A stretch of DNA of 38,525 nucleotides from Bacteroidales bacterium (GTDB taxonomy: Bacteria; Bacteroidota; Bacteroidia; Bacteroidales; VadinHA17). How positions within the stretch are numbered: position 1 is the first letter of the stretch; each line of letters opens with the position of its first letter. Below are positions 17,528-24,995 of the stretch, one piece after another. The position numbers and the translations under genes were made by a program. The DNA is taken from positions 1 to 38,525 of the forward strand of contig JALOMO010000017.1 in the NCBI GenBank assembly GCA_025455395.1, in the 5' to 3' direction. The notes below the pieces were generated by a model. It was not told the DNA's origin. It made no database searches and saw only the letters and a list, made by a program, of their open reading frames with translations.

Positions 17528-19678
17528 ATGAGAAAACTAATTGCAACAATTATCATCCTTATCACCTTCGCCGGCTCAAGGGCAAAGGCTGATGAAGGGA
17601 TGTGGATCCTTCCCTTACTCGAGAAACTGAATATCGGCACCATGACCGAAATGGGGCTGAAACTTACAGCCGAGGATATCTACAGCATCAACCAGGCAAG
17701 CCTGAAAGATGCCATCGTTATTTTCGGCGGCGGATGCACCGCTGAGATAGTATCAGCTGAAGGCCTTCTGCTTACAAACCACCATTGCGGTTACGGTCAG
17801 ATACAGAATCACAGTACCGTTGAGCACGACTACCTCAACAACGGCTTCTGGGCAATGACACGCGCAGAGGAGCTTTCAAACCCGGGCCTCAGCGTCAGCT
17901 TCCTTGTCCGCATAGAAGATATGACAGCAAGAATGCTTTCCAAAGTAACTCCTGCTATGACAGAAGCAGAAAGGCGTGAGGCGCTTATGGCTGAGAATGC
18001 TGTCATCACTGCTGAGGCAACCAAGGGTAACCACTACCGCGCACAGGTCCAACCCTTCTATGGCGGTAACCAGTACTTCCTCCTCGTGTACGAGATCTAC
18101 AGTGACGTAAGACTCGTTGGCACTCCGCCTAACTCAATTGGCAAGTATGGTCACGATACCGATAACTGGATGTGGCCACGTCATACAGGCGACTTCAGCG
18201 TATTCAGGGTCTACATGGGCCCCGACGGCAAACCTGCACAGTACTCGGCAGATAATGTCCCTCTAAAACCAAAGCACTACCTTCCGATATCAATCAAACC
18301 CCTTCAGAAAAATGACTTCGCCATGGTGATGGGCTACCCGGGTGGTACCACCAGGTATATGACCTCATACGAGGTTGACGAGGCAATGAAGATCACCAAT
18401 GCCAACAGGATCAAGATCCGCGATGCACGCCAGGAGATATGGATGGAAGATATGATGGCCGACCCGAAAGTCAATATCCAGTACTCATCAAAATATGCCG
18501 GTTCATCAAACTACTGGAAGTTCTCGATCGGACAGAACGAAGGTCTTGAAAGACTGCGCACAGCCTCAAAGAAGGCAGCCTTCGAGGCTGAGTTCATGAA
18601 ATGGGTGAAGGCTGACGCCGCACGTACCGAAAAGTACGGCAATGCCCTCTCACTCATTGAGAATGCCGTTAAGAACAGGGCAGAAAAATACAACGTTCAG
18701 CAGTACCTCAACGAGACCTTCAGGGGTTCATGCGAGATGATCGCCTTTGCTTCACAGATGACAGCACTGGAAGAGGCTCTGACAAAAGGTGAAGCAGACA
18801 AGGTTGCTGATATTACCGGCAGGATGTTAAAGAACATGGATAACTTCTATGGCGATTACAACTATCCGACCGACAGAAAGATGACCAGGGCTATGATCAG
18901 GCTCTACAAGGCTGACATCGATCCGAAATACTGGCCCGACTTCTATGCGACTATCGACAAGAAGTTCAAAGGAAACGTTGATGTATTCGTTGATGACATG
19001 TTCACGAAGTCCATCTTCACCACCCCCGATAAATTCAAGGCTTTCCTTGCAAAACCTGACATCAAGGTGCTTTCAAAAGATCCTGCATTCATAGTAGCAA
19101 AATCAATCTCAGCACTTGGTACAACACTTCAGAAAGATCTTGCCGGTTTCAGCGCAGACCTTACAAAGGGACAGCGTACATACCTGGCTGGGGTGATGGA
19201 GTATGCCCCTGACAAGACACAGTATCCGGATGCCAACTTCACTATGAGGTTGACCTATGGCAAAGTGCTTGATTACTACCCTTATGACGCAGTTCATTAC
19301 AACTGGTACACGACTCTTGACGGTGTAATCCAGAAGTACAAGGAGGGCGACTATGAGTTTGACCTGCCCGGGCGACTGATCGAACTAAACAACAAGAAAG
19401 AGTTCGGCAGGTATGCTGCACCGGAAGGTTATATGCCGGTATGCTTCATCACAGACAATGACATCACCGGTGGTAACTCGGGCAGCCCGGTCATCAACGG
19501 CAACGGCGAGCTCATTGGTCTCGCCTTTGACGGCAACTGGGAAGCTATGACAGGCAACATCGCCTTCGAACCTGACCTGCAGAGATGTATCAATGTCGAC
19601 ATCCGCTATGTATTATGGGTCATTGACATCTATTCAGGTGCCGGTCACCTTCTGAAAGAGATGGATATCAGGCAGTAA
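17528..19678 (+). CDS. S46 family dipeptidyl-peptidase (DPP7/DPP11 type)
   Basis: Exported serine peptidases of this family release dipeptides from the N-termini of peptides and feed amino-acid-fermenting Bacteroidota. The start at 17528 gives a signal peptide (MRKLIATIIILITFAGSRAKA) and a 716-aa protein, the usual length. DEGMWILPLLEKLNI follows, then TNHHCGYG with the catalytic histidine (residues 85-86) and GNSGSP with the nucleophile near S651. The downstream FDGNW carries Gly where, from memory of the family, DPP11 enzymes have an Arg that selects acidic residues, so a DPP7-like hydrophobic preference is the better guess. It has its own -7 box and is followed by a terminator. Confidence 0.92.
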   Translation: MRKLIATIIILITFAGSRAKADEGMWILPLLEKLNIGTMTEMGLKLTAEDIYSINQASLKDAIVIFGGGCTAEIVSAEGLLLTNHHCGYGQIQNHSTVEHDYLNNGFWAMTRAEELSNPGLSVSFLVRIEDMTARMLSKVTPAMTEAERREALMAENAVITAEATKGNHYRAQVQPFYGGNQYFLLVYEIYSDVRLVGTPPNSIGKYGHDTDNWMWPRHTGDFSVFRVYMGPDGKPAQYSADNVPLKPKHYLPISIKPLQKNDFAMVMGYPGGTTRYMTSYEVDEAMKITNANRIKIRDARQEIWMEDMMADPKVNIQYSSKYAGSSNYWKFSIGQNEGLERLRTASKKAAFEAEFMKWVKADAARTEKYGNALSLIENAVKNRAEKYNVQQYLNETFRGSCEMIAFASQMTALEEALTKGEADKVADITGRMLKNMDNFYGDYNYPTDRKMTRAMIRLYKADIDPKYWPDFYATIDKKFKGNVDVFVDDMFTKSIFTTPDKFKAFLAKPDIKVLSKDPAFIVAKSISALGTTLQKDLAGFSADLTKGQRTYLAGVMEYAPDKTQYPDANFTMRLTYGKVLDYYPYDAVHYNWYTTLDGVIQKYKEGDYEFDLPGRLIELNNKKEFGRYAAPEGYMPVCFITDNDITGGNSGSPVINGNGELIGLAFDGNWEAMTGNIAFEPDLQRCINVDIRYVLWVIDIYSGAGHLLKEMDIRQ

Positions 19679-19700
19679 TATAAGCCTGCTTCTCAATACT

Positions 19701-19733
19701 AAAAGGGTCGCTCATGCAGTGGCCCTTTTTTTT
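19701..19733 (+). terminator. Terminator of the S46 peptidase gene
   Basis: AAGGGTCGC pairs with GTGGCCCTT (two G-T pairs) around TCATGCA, followed by eight T's. It starts 23 nt after the stop codon. Confidence 0.85.
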
Positions 19734-19800
19734 GTCTTGCAGTCCTGCGGTCCTGCAGTCCTGCGGTCCTGCAGTCTTGCGGTCTTGCGGTCTTGCAGTC
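19734..19800. repeat. 8-bp minisatellite (GTCYTGCR), 8 units
   Basis: Eight tandem octamers plus GTC: GTCTTGCA, GTCCTGCG, GTCCTGCA, GTCCTGCG, GTCCTGCA, GTCTTGCG, GTCTTGCG, GTCTTGCA. Alternation of the last base gives a partial 16-bp higher-order unit. It begins directly on the T-run of the preceding terminator. Confidence 0.95.
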
Positions 19801-19864
19801 TTCTCCCCTTCTCCTCTTCTCCCCTTCTCCTCTTCTCCCATTCTCCTCTTCTCCCATTCCCCCT
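19801..19864. repeat. 8-bp minisatellite (TTCTCCYM), 8 units
   Basis: Eight tandem octamers follow the previous array without a gap: TTCTCCCC and TTCTCCTC alternate, then TTCTCCCA and TTCTCCTC, ending TTCCCCCT. The strand is almost purely pyrimidine. Degenerate CTCC-rich sequence continues to about 19890. Confidence 0.95.
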
Positions 19865-19888
19865 TCGCTCCCCGCTCTCCCCACCTTC

Positions 19889-19904
19889 TCCGCCAGTTGG
19901 CGGA
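19889..19904. repeat. Short REP-like hairpin upstream of marC
   Basis: TCCGCC-AGTT-GGCGGA is a perfect 6-bp stem with a 4-nt loop. Stem sequence and loop length equal the core of the second hairpin at 9573-9594. Confidence 0.7.
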
Positions 19905-19919
19905 TACGGTGGGCGAAGC

Positions 19920-19950
19920 TTGCTCCTTGCCCCTCCTTTTACTACCTTTG
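19920..19950 (+). promoter_or_regulatory. marC promoter
   Basis: TTG (19920-19922), a 20-nt spacer and TACCTTTG (19943-19950) fit the Bacteroidota pattern; the ATG at 19966 follows 15 nt later. The segment 19919-19951 is nearly identical to the prfB promoter (complement of 9412-9443). Confidence 0.75.
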
Positions 19951-19965
19951 CAAAAATTTTCACAA

Positions 19966-20550
19966 ATGAACTTCGACCTTATTGAGATAGTGGCCACATT
20001 CATGGTCCTGTTTGCAATCATCGACATCCCCGGCTCTATCCCTATAATACTGAATATCAAGGCTAAAACAGGCAACGTCAATGCCGGTAAGGCCACCCTG
20101 GTATCACTTGGGATCTTCCTTGCCTTTCTGGTCTTCGGCGAAAAACTGCTGGGATTATTCGGTATCGACGCCAGCTCTTTCGCCATCGCCGGTTCTTTTA
20201 TCATCTTTCTTCTCGGTATGGAGATGGTCCTCGGAGCAGAATTTTTCAAACATGACTCTCCTGGCGGAGGAACAATTGTTCCAATCGCATTCCCTCTTAT
20301 CGCCGGTGCAGGATCAATCACCACTATTCTCTCATTAAGAGCAGAGTATGAGCCTGTCAATATTCTTGTCGCCCTGCTCCTCAACATGATTATTGTCTAC
20401 ATCGTCCTGAGGATGACATCAACAATTGAGAGATGGCTCGGCCCTACCTGGTTGCATATACTGAAGAAGTTCTTCGGCATTATCCTGATAGCAATAGCCG
20501 TCAGACTATTTATTAATAACACCGGTATAAACCTGCCTCATGGCTCATGA
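19966..20550 (+). CDS. MarC family inner-membrane protein
   Basis: A 194-aa protein with about six membrane segments and the MarC-family features (DIPGSIPIIL near the N-terminus, GSFIIFLLGMEMV, the PIAFPLIAGAGSITTI signature around 104-119). MarC proteins were once linked to antibiotic resistance, which was not upheld; the transported substrate, if any, is unknown. I start the gene at 19966 (MNFDLIEIVATFMVLFAIID) because this is the family N-terminus and lies 15 nt after a good promoter; the frame stays open upstream only because the minisatellites lack stops. It overlaps rnhA by 11 nt. Confidence 0.88.
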   Translation: MNFDLIEIVATFMVLFAIIDIPGSIPIILNIKAKTGNVNAGKATLVSLGIFLAFLVFGEKLLGLFGIDASSFAIAGSFIIFLLGMEMVLGAEFFKHDSPGGGTIVPIAFPLIAGAGSITTILSLRAEYEPVNILVALLLNMIIVYIVLRMTSTIERWLGPTWLHILKKFFGIILIAIAVRLFINNTGINLPHGS

Positions 20551-21019
20551 GGTCACCATCTATACTGACGGAGCCTGCAGCGGTAACCCCGGCCCGGGTG
20601 GCTACGGCGTGGTGCTTATTTCCGGACGCCACAGGAAGGAGCTCTCTGAAGGGTTCAGGCTGACAACCAATAACAGGATGGAACTCCTGGCAGCAATCAA
20701 AGGCCTGGAGGCACTGAAAAAACCTGGAACAGACGTAAAGCTGCATACCGACTCGCAATACCTTGTCAATGCGGTCAATCAGGGATGGCTGTTTGGATGG
20801 GAAAAAAAACATTTTGCAAAAAAGAAAAACCCTGACCTCTGGATCCGCTTTCTGAACGTCTACAGGCGCCATAAAGTGACGCTCATCTGGATCAAAGGAC
20901 ATAATAACAACCCTGAAAATGAACGCTGTGACACACTCGCCGTTGCTGCTTCAAGAAACAGCAACCTCACCGATGACACAGGATATCATCCGGAGGATGA
21001 CAATGCCTCACTGCTCTGA
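20540..21019 (+). CDS. rnhA: Ribonuclease HI
   Basis: RNase HI cleaves the RNA strand of RNA-DNA hybrids. The 159-aa protein has the catalytic acids in YTDGACSGNPGPGGYG (D10), RMELLAAIKGLE (E48), HTDSQYL (D71) and ENERCDTLA (D near 134), plus the basic-protrusion segment WLFGWEKKHFAKKKNPDLW that helps hold the hybrid. A short non-conserved tail follows the core. It starts within the end of marC (11-nt overlap) and is probably read from the marC promoter. An A8 run at about residue 91 is in frame. Confidence 0.95.
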   Translation: MAHEVTIYTDGACSGNPGPGGYGVVLISGRHRKELSEGFRLTTNNRMELLAAIKGLEALKKPGTDVKLHTDSQYLVNAVNQGWLFGWEKKHFAKKKNPDLWIRFLNVYRRHKVTLIWIKGHNNNPENERCDTLAVAASRNSNLTDDTGYHPEDDNASLL

Positions 21020-21036
21020 CATATTCAGAACATTTG

Positions 21037-21066
21037 TTGTGAATCATTAAAAATATTGCAAATTTG
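21037..21066 (+). promoter_or_regulatory. Promoter candidate of the SiaC-like gene
   Basis: TTG (21037-21039), a 19-nt spacer and CAAATTTG (21059-21066; one mismatch to TAnnTTTG) lie between rnhA and the ATG at 21082. Confidence 0.45.
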
Positions 21067-21081
21067 CAGAAAAGCCTAATC

Positions 21082-21495
21082 ATGAACAGCTATATACACA
21101 AGGGCACTTCAAGCTCACCGGAGATCTACCTCAGTCCTGATGAAAACAGGTTTGTTTTATCAGGAAGATCTGCCCCGGAAGATGTACGTAGCACATACTA
21201 CCCTGTTTTAGAGTGGATGGATAAATATGTGACTGAAGTCTCTGTCAATAATCCATACCATCATAAGAATCCTTTGCTGTTTAAATTTGACTTCGACTAC
21301 TTTAATTCCTCCTCAGCCAAGTTTCTTTATGATATCATATTCAGACTGAAAGAACTTATGAATACTGGCGTTCCGGTTGAAGTGGAATGGTATTATGACA
21401 CTGAGGATACCGACCTGCACGATGCCGGCGAAGACCTGGCTATTCTGCTTGAAATGCAGTTCAGGTACTGCCCAAAACCTCAAACCAGTAAATGA
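21082..21495 (+). CDS. SiaC-type regulatory phosphoprotein (DUF1987)
   Basis: A 137-aa cytoplasmic protein of the DUF1987/SiaC family. In Pseudomonas, SiaC is phosphorylated by SiaB, dephosphorylated by the SiaA phosphatase, and controls a diguanylate cyclase. Visible family features are SSPEIYLSPDENRFVLSGRSAPEDVRSTYYPVLEWM (residues about 11-46) and DFDYFNSSSAKFLYDIIFRL, where the serine/threonine run holds the phosphorylation site. The ATG at 21082 is preferred to an upstream in-frame TTG. No siaA, siaB or siaD homologue is in the window, so the partners must lie elsewhere. The gene overlaps the next one by 4 nt (ATGA). Confidence 0.82.
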   Translation: MNSYIHKGTSSSPEIYLSPDENRFVLSGRSAPEDVRSTYYPVLEWMDKYVTEVSVNNPYHHKNPLLFKFDFDYFNSSSAKFLYDIIFRLKELMNTGVPVEVEWYYDTEDTDLHDAGEDLAILLEMQFRYCPKPQTSK

Positions 21496-21974
21496 GAGGT
21501 CCGGCAGAACTATATGCTCTGCTTAATGACCTTCAGATACCCTTTGAGTATCATGAACACCCGCCTGTAGCCACTGTTGAGGAGGCAATGAAATACTGGG
21601 CCCCCATCGAGTCAGGTCATTGTAAAAACATCTTCTTCCGCAACCACAAGGGTGACAGGCACTATCTTGTGATACTCTATTATGACTTTCATCTGAATAT
21701 CAAAGAACTGGAACAGAAACTGCACCAGGGTAAACTCTCGTTTGCCTCCGACAGGAGACTTATGCAGTACCTAGGTGTGACCCCCGGTTCCGTATCACCC
21801 TTCGGCCTCATAAATGACCATACACACCATGTCCACCTTTTCATCGACAGGTCTCTGCTTAATCATGAGCGTCTCTCCTTTCATCCTAACACCAACACAG
21901 CCTCGTTAATCATCCCACGCGAGGGACTGTTTAAATTTCTCTCCCACACTGGCCACAGCTGGGAATTCTTCTAG
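21492..21974 (+). CDS. ProX/YbaK-type aminoacyl-tRNA deacylase
   Basis: A 160-aa stand-alone editing domain related to the insertion domain of prolyl-tRNA synthetase. These proteins hydrolyse mischarged tRNA(Pro), chiefly alanyl-tRNA(Pro) in the PrdX/ProXp-ala branch. The N-terminus (LNDLQIPFEYHEHPPVATVEEA), KNIFFRNHKGDRHYLVIL and especially YLGVTPGSVSPFGLIND fit the PrdX branch. The start overlaps the SiaC-like stop as ATGA, so translation is coupled. Substrate choice is inferred from family resemblance. Confidence 0.88.
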   Translation: MRGPAELYALLNDLQIPFEYHEHPPVATVEEAMKYWAPIESGHCKNIFFRNHKGDRHYLVILYYDFHLNIKELEQKLHQGKLSFASDRRLMQYLGVTPGSVSPFGLINDHTHHVHLFIDRSLLNHERLSFHPNTNTASLIIPREGLFKFLSHTGHSWEFF

Positions 21975-22015
21975 CCTTCGCCACTGCCGGCCACAATACT
22001 TAATGGCCTATTTCT

Positions 22016-22097
22016 CAGTCAGCAGTCTGCAGTCTGCAGTCTCCAACATAACTGTGGACTGAAGACTGAGGACTGGAGACTGAGGACTGAAGACTAA
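22016..22097. repeat. Two 7-bp minisatellites in opposite orientation (CAGTCTG / RGACTGA)
   Basis: Left arm 22016-22043: CAGTCAG, CAGTCTG, CAGTCTG, CAGTCTC. Right arm 22056-22097: GGACTGA, AGACTGA, GGACTGG, AGACTGA, GGACTGA, AGACTAA. The right-hand unit is the reverse complement of the left-hand one, and the arms are 12 nt apart, so the whole can fold back on itself. A further CAGTCTCC occurs just downstream near 22121. It fills most of the gap between the tRNA deacylase and the first DUF5916 gene. Confidence 0.92.
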
Positions 22098-22217
22098 TAA
22101 CATGACTGTCTGTCACTTTTCAGTCTCCCCCAAAAAAATACAGTGCCGGATGCAGCAACCAGCCCCTTTTGCCGGTCTTTATACGTATTTGCATTTTGGA
22201 CTTTTACACCTACCGCC

Positions 22218-24854
22218 ATGAAAAGAACCTTATTCATTGCCCTTTTGGCATTTCTATGCACTTTTCTCAGTGCGCAGACTCCAGGAGAGAAAAAAAACTA
22301 CAGAGCAACATTCATCACATCTCCCCCGGTTATTGACGGGGTGATAGATGACGAGAGCTGGCAGACTATCCCCTGGGAGGGCGATTTCATTCAGTTTGAA
22401 CCTGTCAACGGCGGCCCCGTCTCCCAGAAAACAGAGTTCAAAGTTCTCTTTGACGAAAACAATATTTATGTCGCCATTAAAGCATGGGACACAGCACCTG
22501 ACAGCATCAGCAGACGAATCTCACGACGCGATAATGCCGACGGCGACTTTGTCGGAGTATCATTTGACAGCTATCATGACCTCCGGACAGGATTTACATT
22601 TATCGTAAATGCTGCCGGCGTAAAAAACGACTTCATCTGGTCAAACGACGGTCAGAACGAGGATGACACCTGGGACCCGATCTGGTTCACAAAGGCAGAA
22701 ATGTATGACTGGGGCTGGGCTGCCGAGATAAAAATACCCCTTACACAGCTTAGATTCAGAATCTCAGACGGCGGAATCTGGGGGATGGAAGTGGTAAGAA
22801 ACTTGTACCGGAATCAGGAATTCTCAACATGGCAGTTCATCGACCGCAATTCATCAGGTCTGGTTCATAATTTCGGTGAGATCAGTGGCCTGCAGGGTAT
22901 CAAACCACGTAAACAGGCTGACATCACACCCTTTGCAGTGGGAAGTTATGAAAGATACGAAGAGGAAGAGGGCAATCCGTTTGCAGGCGGATCAGACCTT
23001 AAGGGAAACGTCGGACTCGATGCCAAGATCGGGATAACAAACAACATGACTCTTGACCTTACAATCAACCCCGACTTTGGCCAGGTTGAAGCCGACCCGT
23101 CAGAGGTCAATCTCACTGCCTATGAGACCTTCTTCGAGGAGAAGAGACCGTTCTTCATTGAGGGAAAGAGCATAACCAGCTTTAAAGTAGGCATCGGCGA
23201 CGGCGATATCGGCAATGATAACCTGTTTTATTCCAGGAGAATAGGCCGCAGCCCTCATCTCTATGCTGATACTGAGGAAAATGAATTTGCCTCGTCGCCC
23301 CGTAATACGCCAATAATCAGCGCAGCAAAAATAACCGGTAAGACATCTGACGGACTCTCGGTTGGCATCCTCGAGGCCGTGACAGCTGAGGCAAAAGCAG
23401 AGATTGACTCCTTGGGAGAAAGAAGCTACCAGACAGTTGAACCACTGACAAACTATCTTGTCACAAGGGTCATGAAAGACTACGGGGGCGGTAAAACAGT
23501 CATTGGAGGCGCGTTCACCAACACTCACCGCTTCCTTGACGGAACAGGTATTAACGGACTGGTGACAAACGCCAACACCGCCGGAATAGATTTCACACGT
23601 TTCTTCGGAAAAGAACGTGAGTGGATGCTTTCCACCTCCGCCGCTGTAAGTAACCTTACAGGCAGCACCGAGGCAATTGAAGCCCTTCAGTATTCATCTG
23701 CACATTATTATCAGAGACCCGACGCTGACTATGTTGAAGTCGACCCGACCCGTACATCACTCAACGGACACGGAGGAAACATTCAATTCGGGAAGGTCGG
23801 CGGCCACTGGAATTTTGCAGCTTTCGGGTTATGGAAATCACCCGGATTTGATATCAATGACCTCGGATTCATGCAGAGCGCAGATGAACTGACTGCCATC
23901 TTCTGGTCGGCATATATAATAGATAAGCCTTTCAGCATTTTCCGCAGGATCAGATTCAATGGCAACCAGTGGAACTTCTGGGACTGGGGCGGCACCTTCC
24001 TTAACACCGGAGGCAACCTGAGCCTCTTTACACAGTTTAAAAACCTCTGGACCCTGAATATAGGAGGAAACATTAACAGTGAATCAACCGATAACACAAA
24101 ACTCCGAGGCGGACCGGCAATGTACCTTCCTTCGAATACCAATGTCTTTTTAAATATCGGTACAAACTCTTCAAAGAAGCTGTCAATGGATTTCTTCGGA
24201 AACATAAATACCGGGGCGGAAAACTCTTCAAGGTCAATCAATGCCGGATTGGAACTGACAGCCAAACCGGGTCAGTCATTCTATATTAGCCTCTCACCCT
24301 CAATCTCCAACCGGTACAATGTGCTTCAGTATGTAACCAGAAAATCATACGGCGATGATGATCGTTATATTCTTGCCACTATCAACCAACAGATCCTCAA
24401 TATGTCATTGAGATTAAATTATAATATCACACCCGAACTTACCATACAATACTGGGGTCAGCCCTTCCTGGCAGCAATGGATTACAGTGAATACAAGATG
24501 GTAACAGATCCGAAAGCCGATGCTTTCACAAACCGTTTTCATACTTACTCAGATGACCAGATCAGCTTCAACGATAGTGAGAACCGCTATTACATAGATG
24601 AAAACACCGATGGTACAACCGACTATAGCTTTAGTAACCCCGATGGTAACTTTGATGAATTTCTTTCGAACCTGGTTGTACGCTGGGAGTACCGCCCTGG
24701 TTCCATCATATATGTAGTCTGGTCACAGAACAGGGGGTATTTTGACAACACCGGGGAGTTCTCTATGAGCCAGAACATGTCAAATCTTTTCTCGACCAAC
24801 AAACCGTATGACACTTTCCTGATTAAGTTCACATACAGGTTCGGACTGCGGTAG
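22218..24854 (+). CDS. DUF5916 outer-membrane protein with CBM9-like N-terminal domain (copy 1)
   Basis: An 878-aa exported protein. The ATG at 22218 gives signal peptide MKRTLFIALLAFLCTFLSAQ; a GTG 25 codons upstream would only mask it. A beta-sandwich of the carbohydrate-binding family 9 type follows (SPPVIDGVIDDESWQ to about residue 235), then the DUF5916 hallmark LTINPDFGQVEADPSEVNLTAYE and FFEEKRPFFIEG, then a long C-terminal beta-rich part ending FLIKFTYRFGLR, the aromatic end expected of an outer-membrane barrel. The function is not established; sugar or peptide binding and uptake are possible. A close paralogue follows 141 nt downstream. No SusC/SusD pair is nearby. Confidence 0.88.
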   Translation: MKRTLFIALLAFLCTFLSAQTPGEKKNYRATFITSPPVIDGVIDDESWQTIPWEGDFIQFEPVNGGPVSQKTEFKVLFDENNIYVAIKAWDTAPDSISRRISRRDNADGDFVGVSFDSYHDLRTGFTFIVNAAGVKNDFIWSNDGQNEDDTWDPIWFTKAEMYDWGWAAEIKIPLTQLRFRISDGGIWGMEVVRNLYRNQEFSTWQFIDRNSSGLVHNFGEISGLQGIKPRKQADITPFAVGSYERYEEEEGNPFAGGSDLKGNVGLDAKIGITNNMTLDLTINPDFGQVEADPSEVNLTAYETFFEEKRPFFIEGKSITSFKVGIGDGDIGNDNLFYSRRIGRSPHLYADTEENEFASSPRNTPIISAAKITGKTSDGLSVGILEAVTAEAKAEIDSLGERSYQTVEPLTNYLVTRVMKDYGGGKTVIGGAFTNTHRFLDGTGINGLVTNANTAGIDFTRFFGKEREWMLSTSAAVSNLTGSTEAIEALQYSSAHYYQRPDADYVEVDPTRTSLNGHGGNIQFGKVGGHWNFAAFGLWKSPGFDINDLGFMQSADELTAIFWSAYIIDKPFSIFRRIRFNGNQWNFWDWGGTFLNTGGNLSLFTQFKNLWTLNIGGNINSESTDNTKLRGGPAMYLPSNTNVFLNIGTNSSKKLSMDFFGNINTGAENSSRSINAGLELTAKPGQSFYISLSPSISNRYNVLQYVTRKSYGDDDRYILATINQQILNMSLRLNYNITPELTIQYWGQPFLAAMDYSEYKMVTDPKADAFTNRFHTYSDDQISFNDSENRYYIDENTDGTTDYSFSNPDGNFDEFLSNLVVRWEYRPGSIIYVVWSQNRGYFDNTGEFSMSQNMSNLFSTNKPYDTFLIKFTYRFGLR

Positions 24855-24878
24855 AGACCAAAATGCAGAGGTCCGGAC

Positions 24879-24910
24879 GAGCGGGAATAATTTGTTCCCG
24901 CTCATTTTTT
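24879..24910 (+). terminator. Terminator between the two DUF5916 genes
   Basis: GAGCGGGAA (24879-24887) pairs perfectly with TTCCCGCTC (24895-24903) around TAATTTG, followed by ATTTTTT. It separates transcription of the paralogues. Confidence 0.9.
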
Positions 24911-24949
24911 ATAAGAACTTTTAACGCTCTGCTCTGAATTATATTTCTA

Positions 24950-24957
24950 TAAATTTG
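24950..24957 (+). promoter_or_regulatory. -7 box of the second DUF5916 gene
   Basis: TAAATTTG matches TAnnTTTG exactly, 38 nt before the ATG at 24996 and downstream of the terminator. No clear -33 TTG is present. Confidence 0.5.
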
Positions 24958-24995
24958 CATTACCTGAAATAACTTATACCGGAAAGCACCTTGCC

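Noticed and set aside
19714-19965. N-terminal extension of MarC by about 84 residues
   Set aside because: The extension is translated minisatellite; promoter position and family N-terminus place the start at 19966.
19668-20387. Long minus-strand frame opposite marC and the minisatellites (239 codons)
   Set aside because: It is antisense to the conserved MarC family sequence, and half of it is repeat-derived.
20801-20830. A8 run in rnhA as a programmed frameshift or slippage site
   Set aside because: The frame is intact across it, there is no alternative product of interest, and the basic-protrusion lysines explain it.
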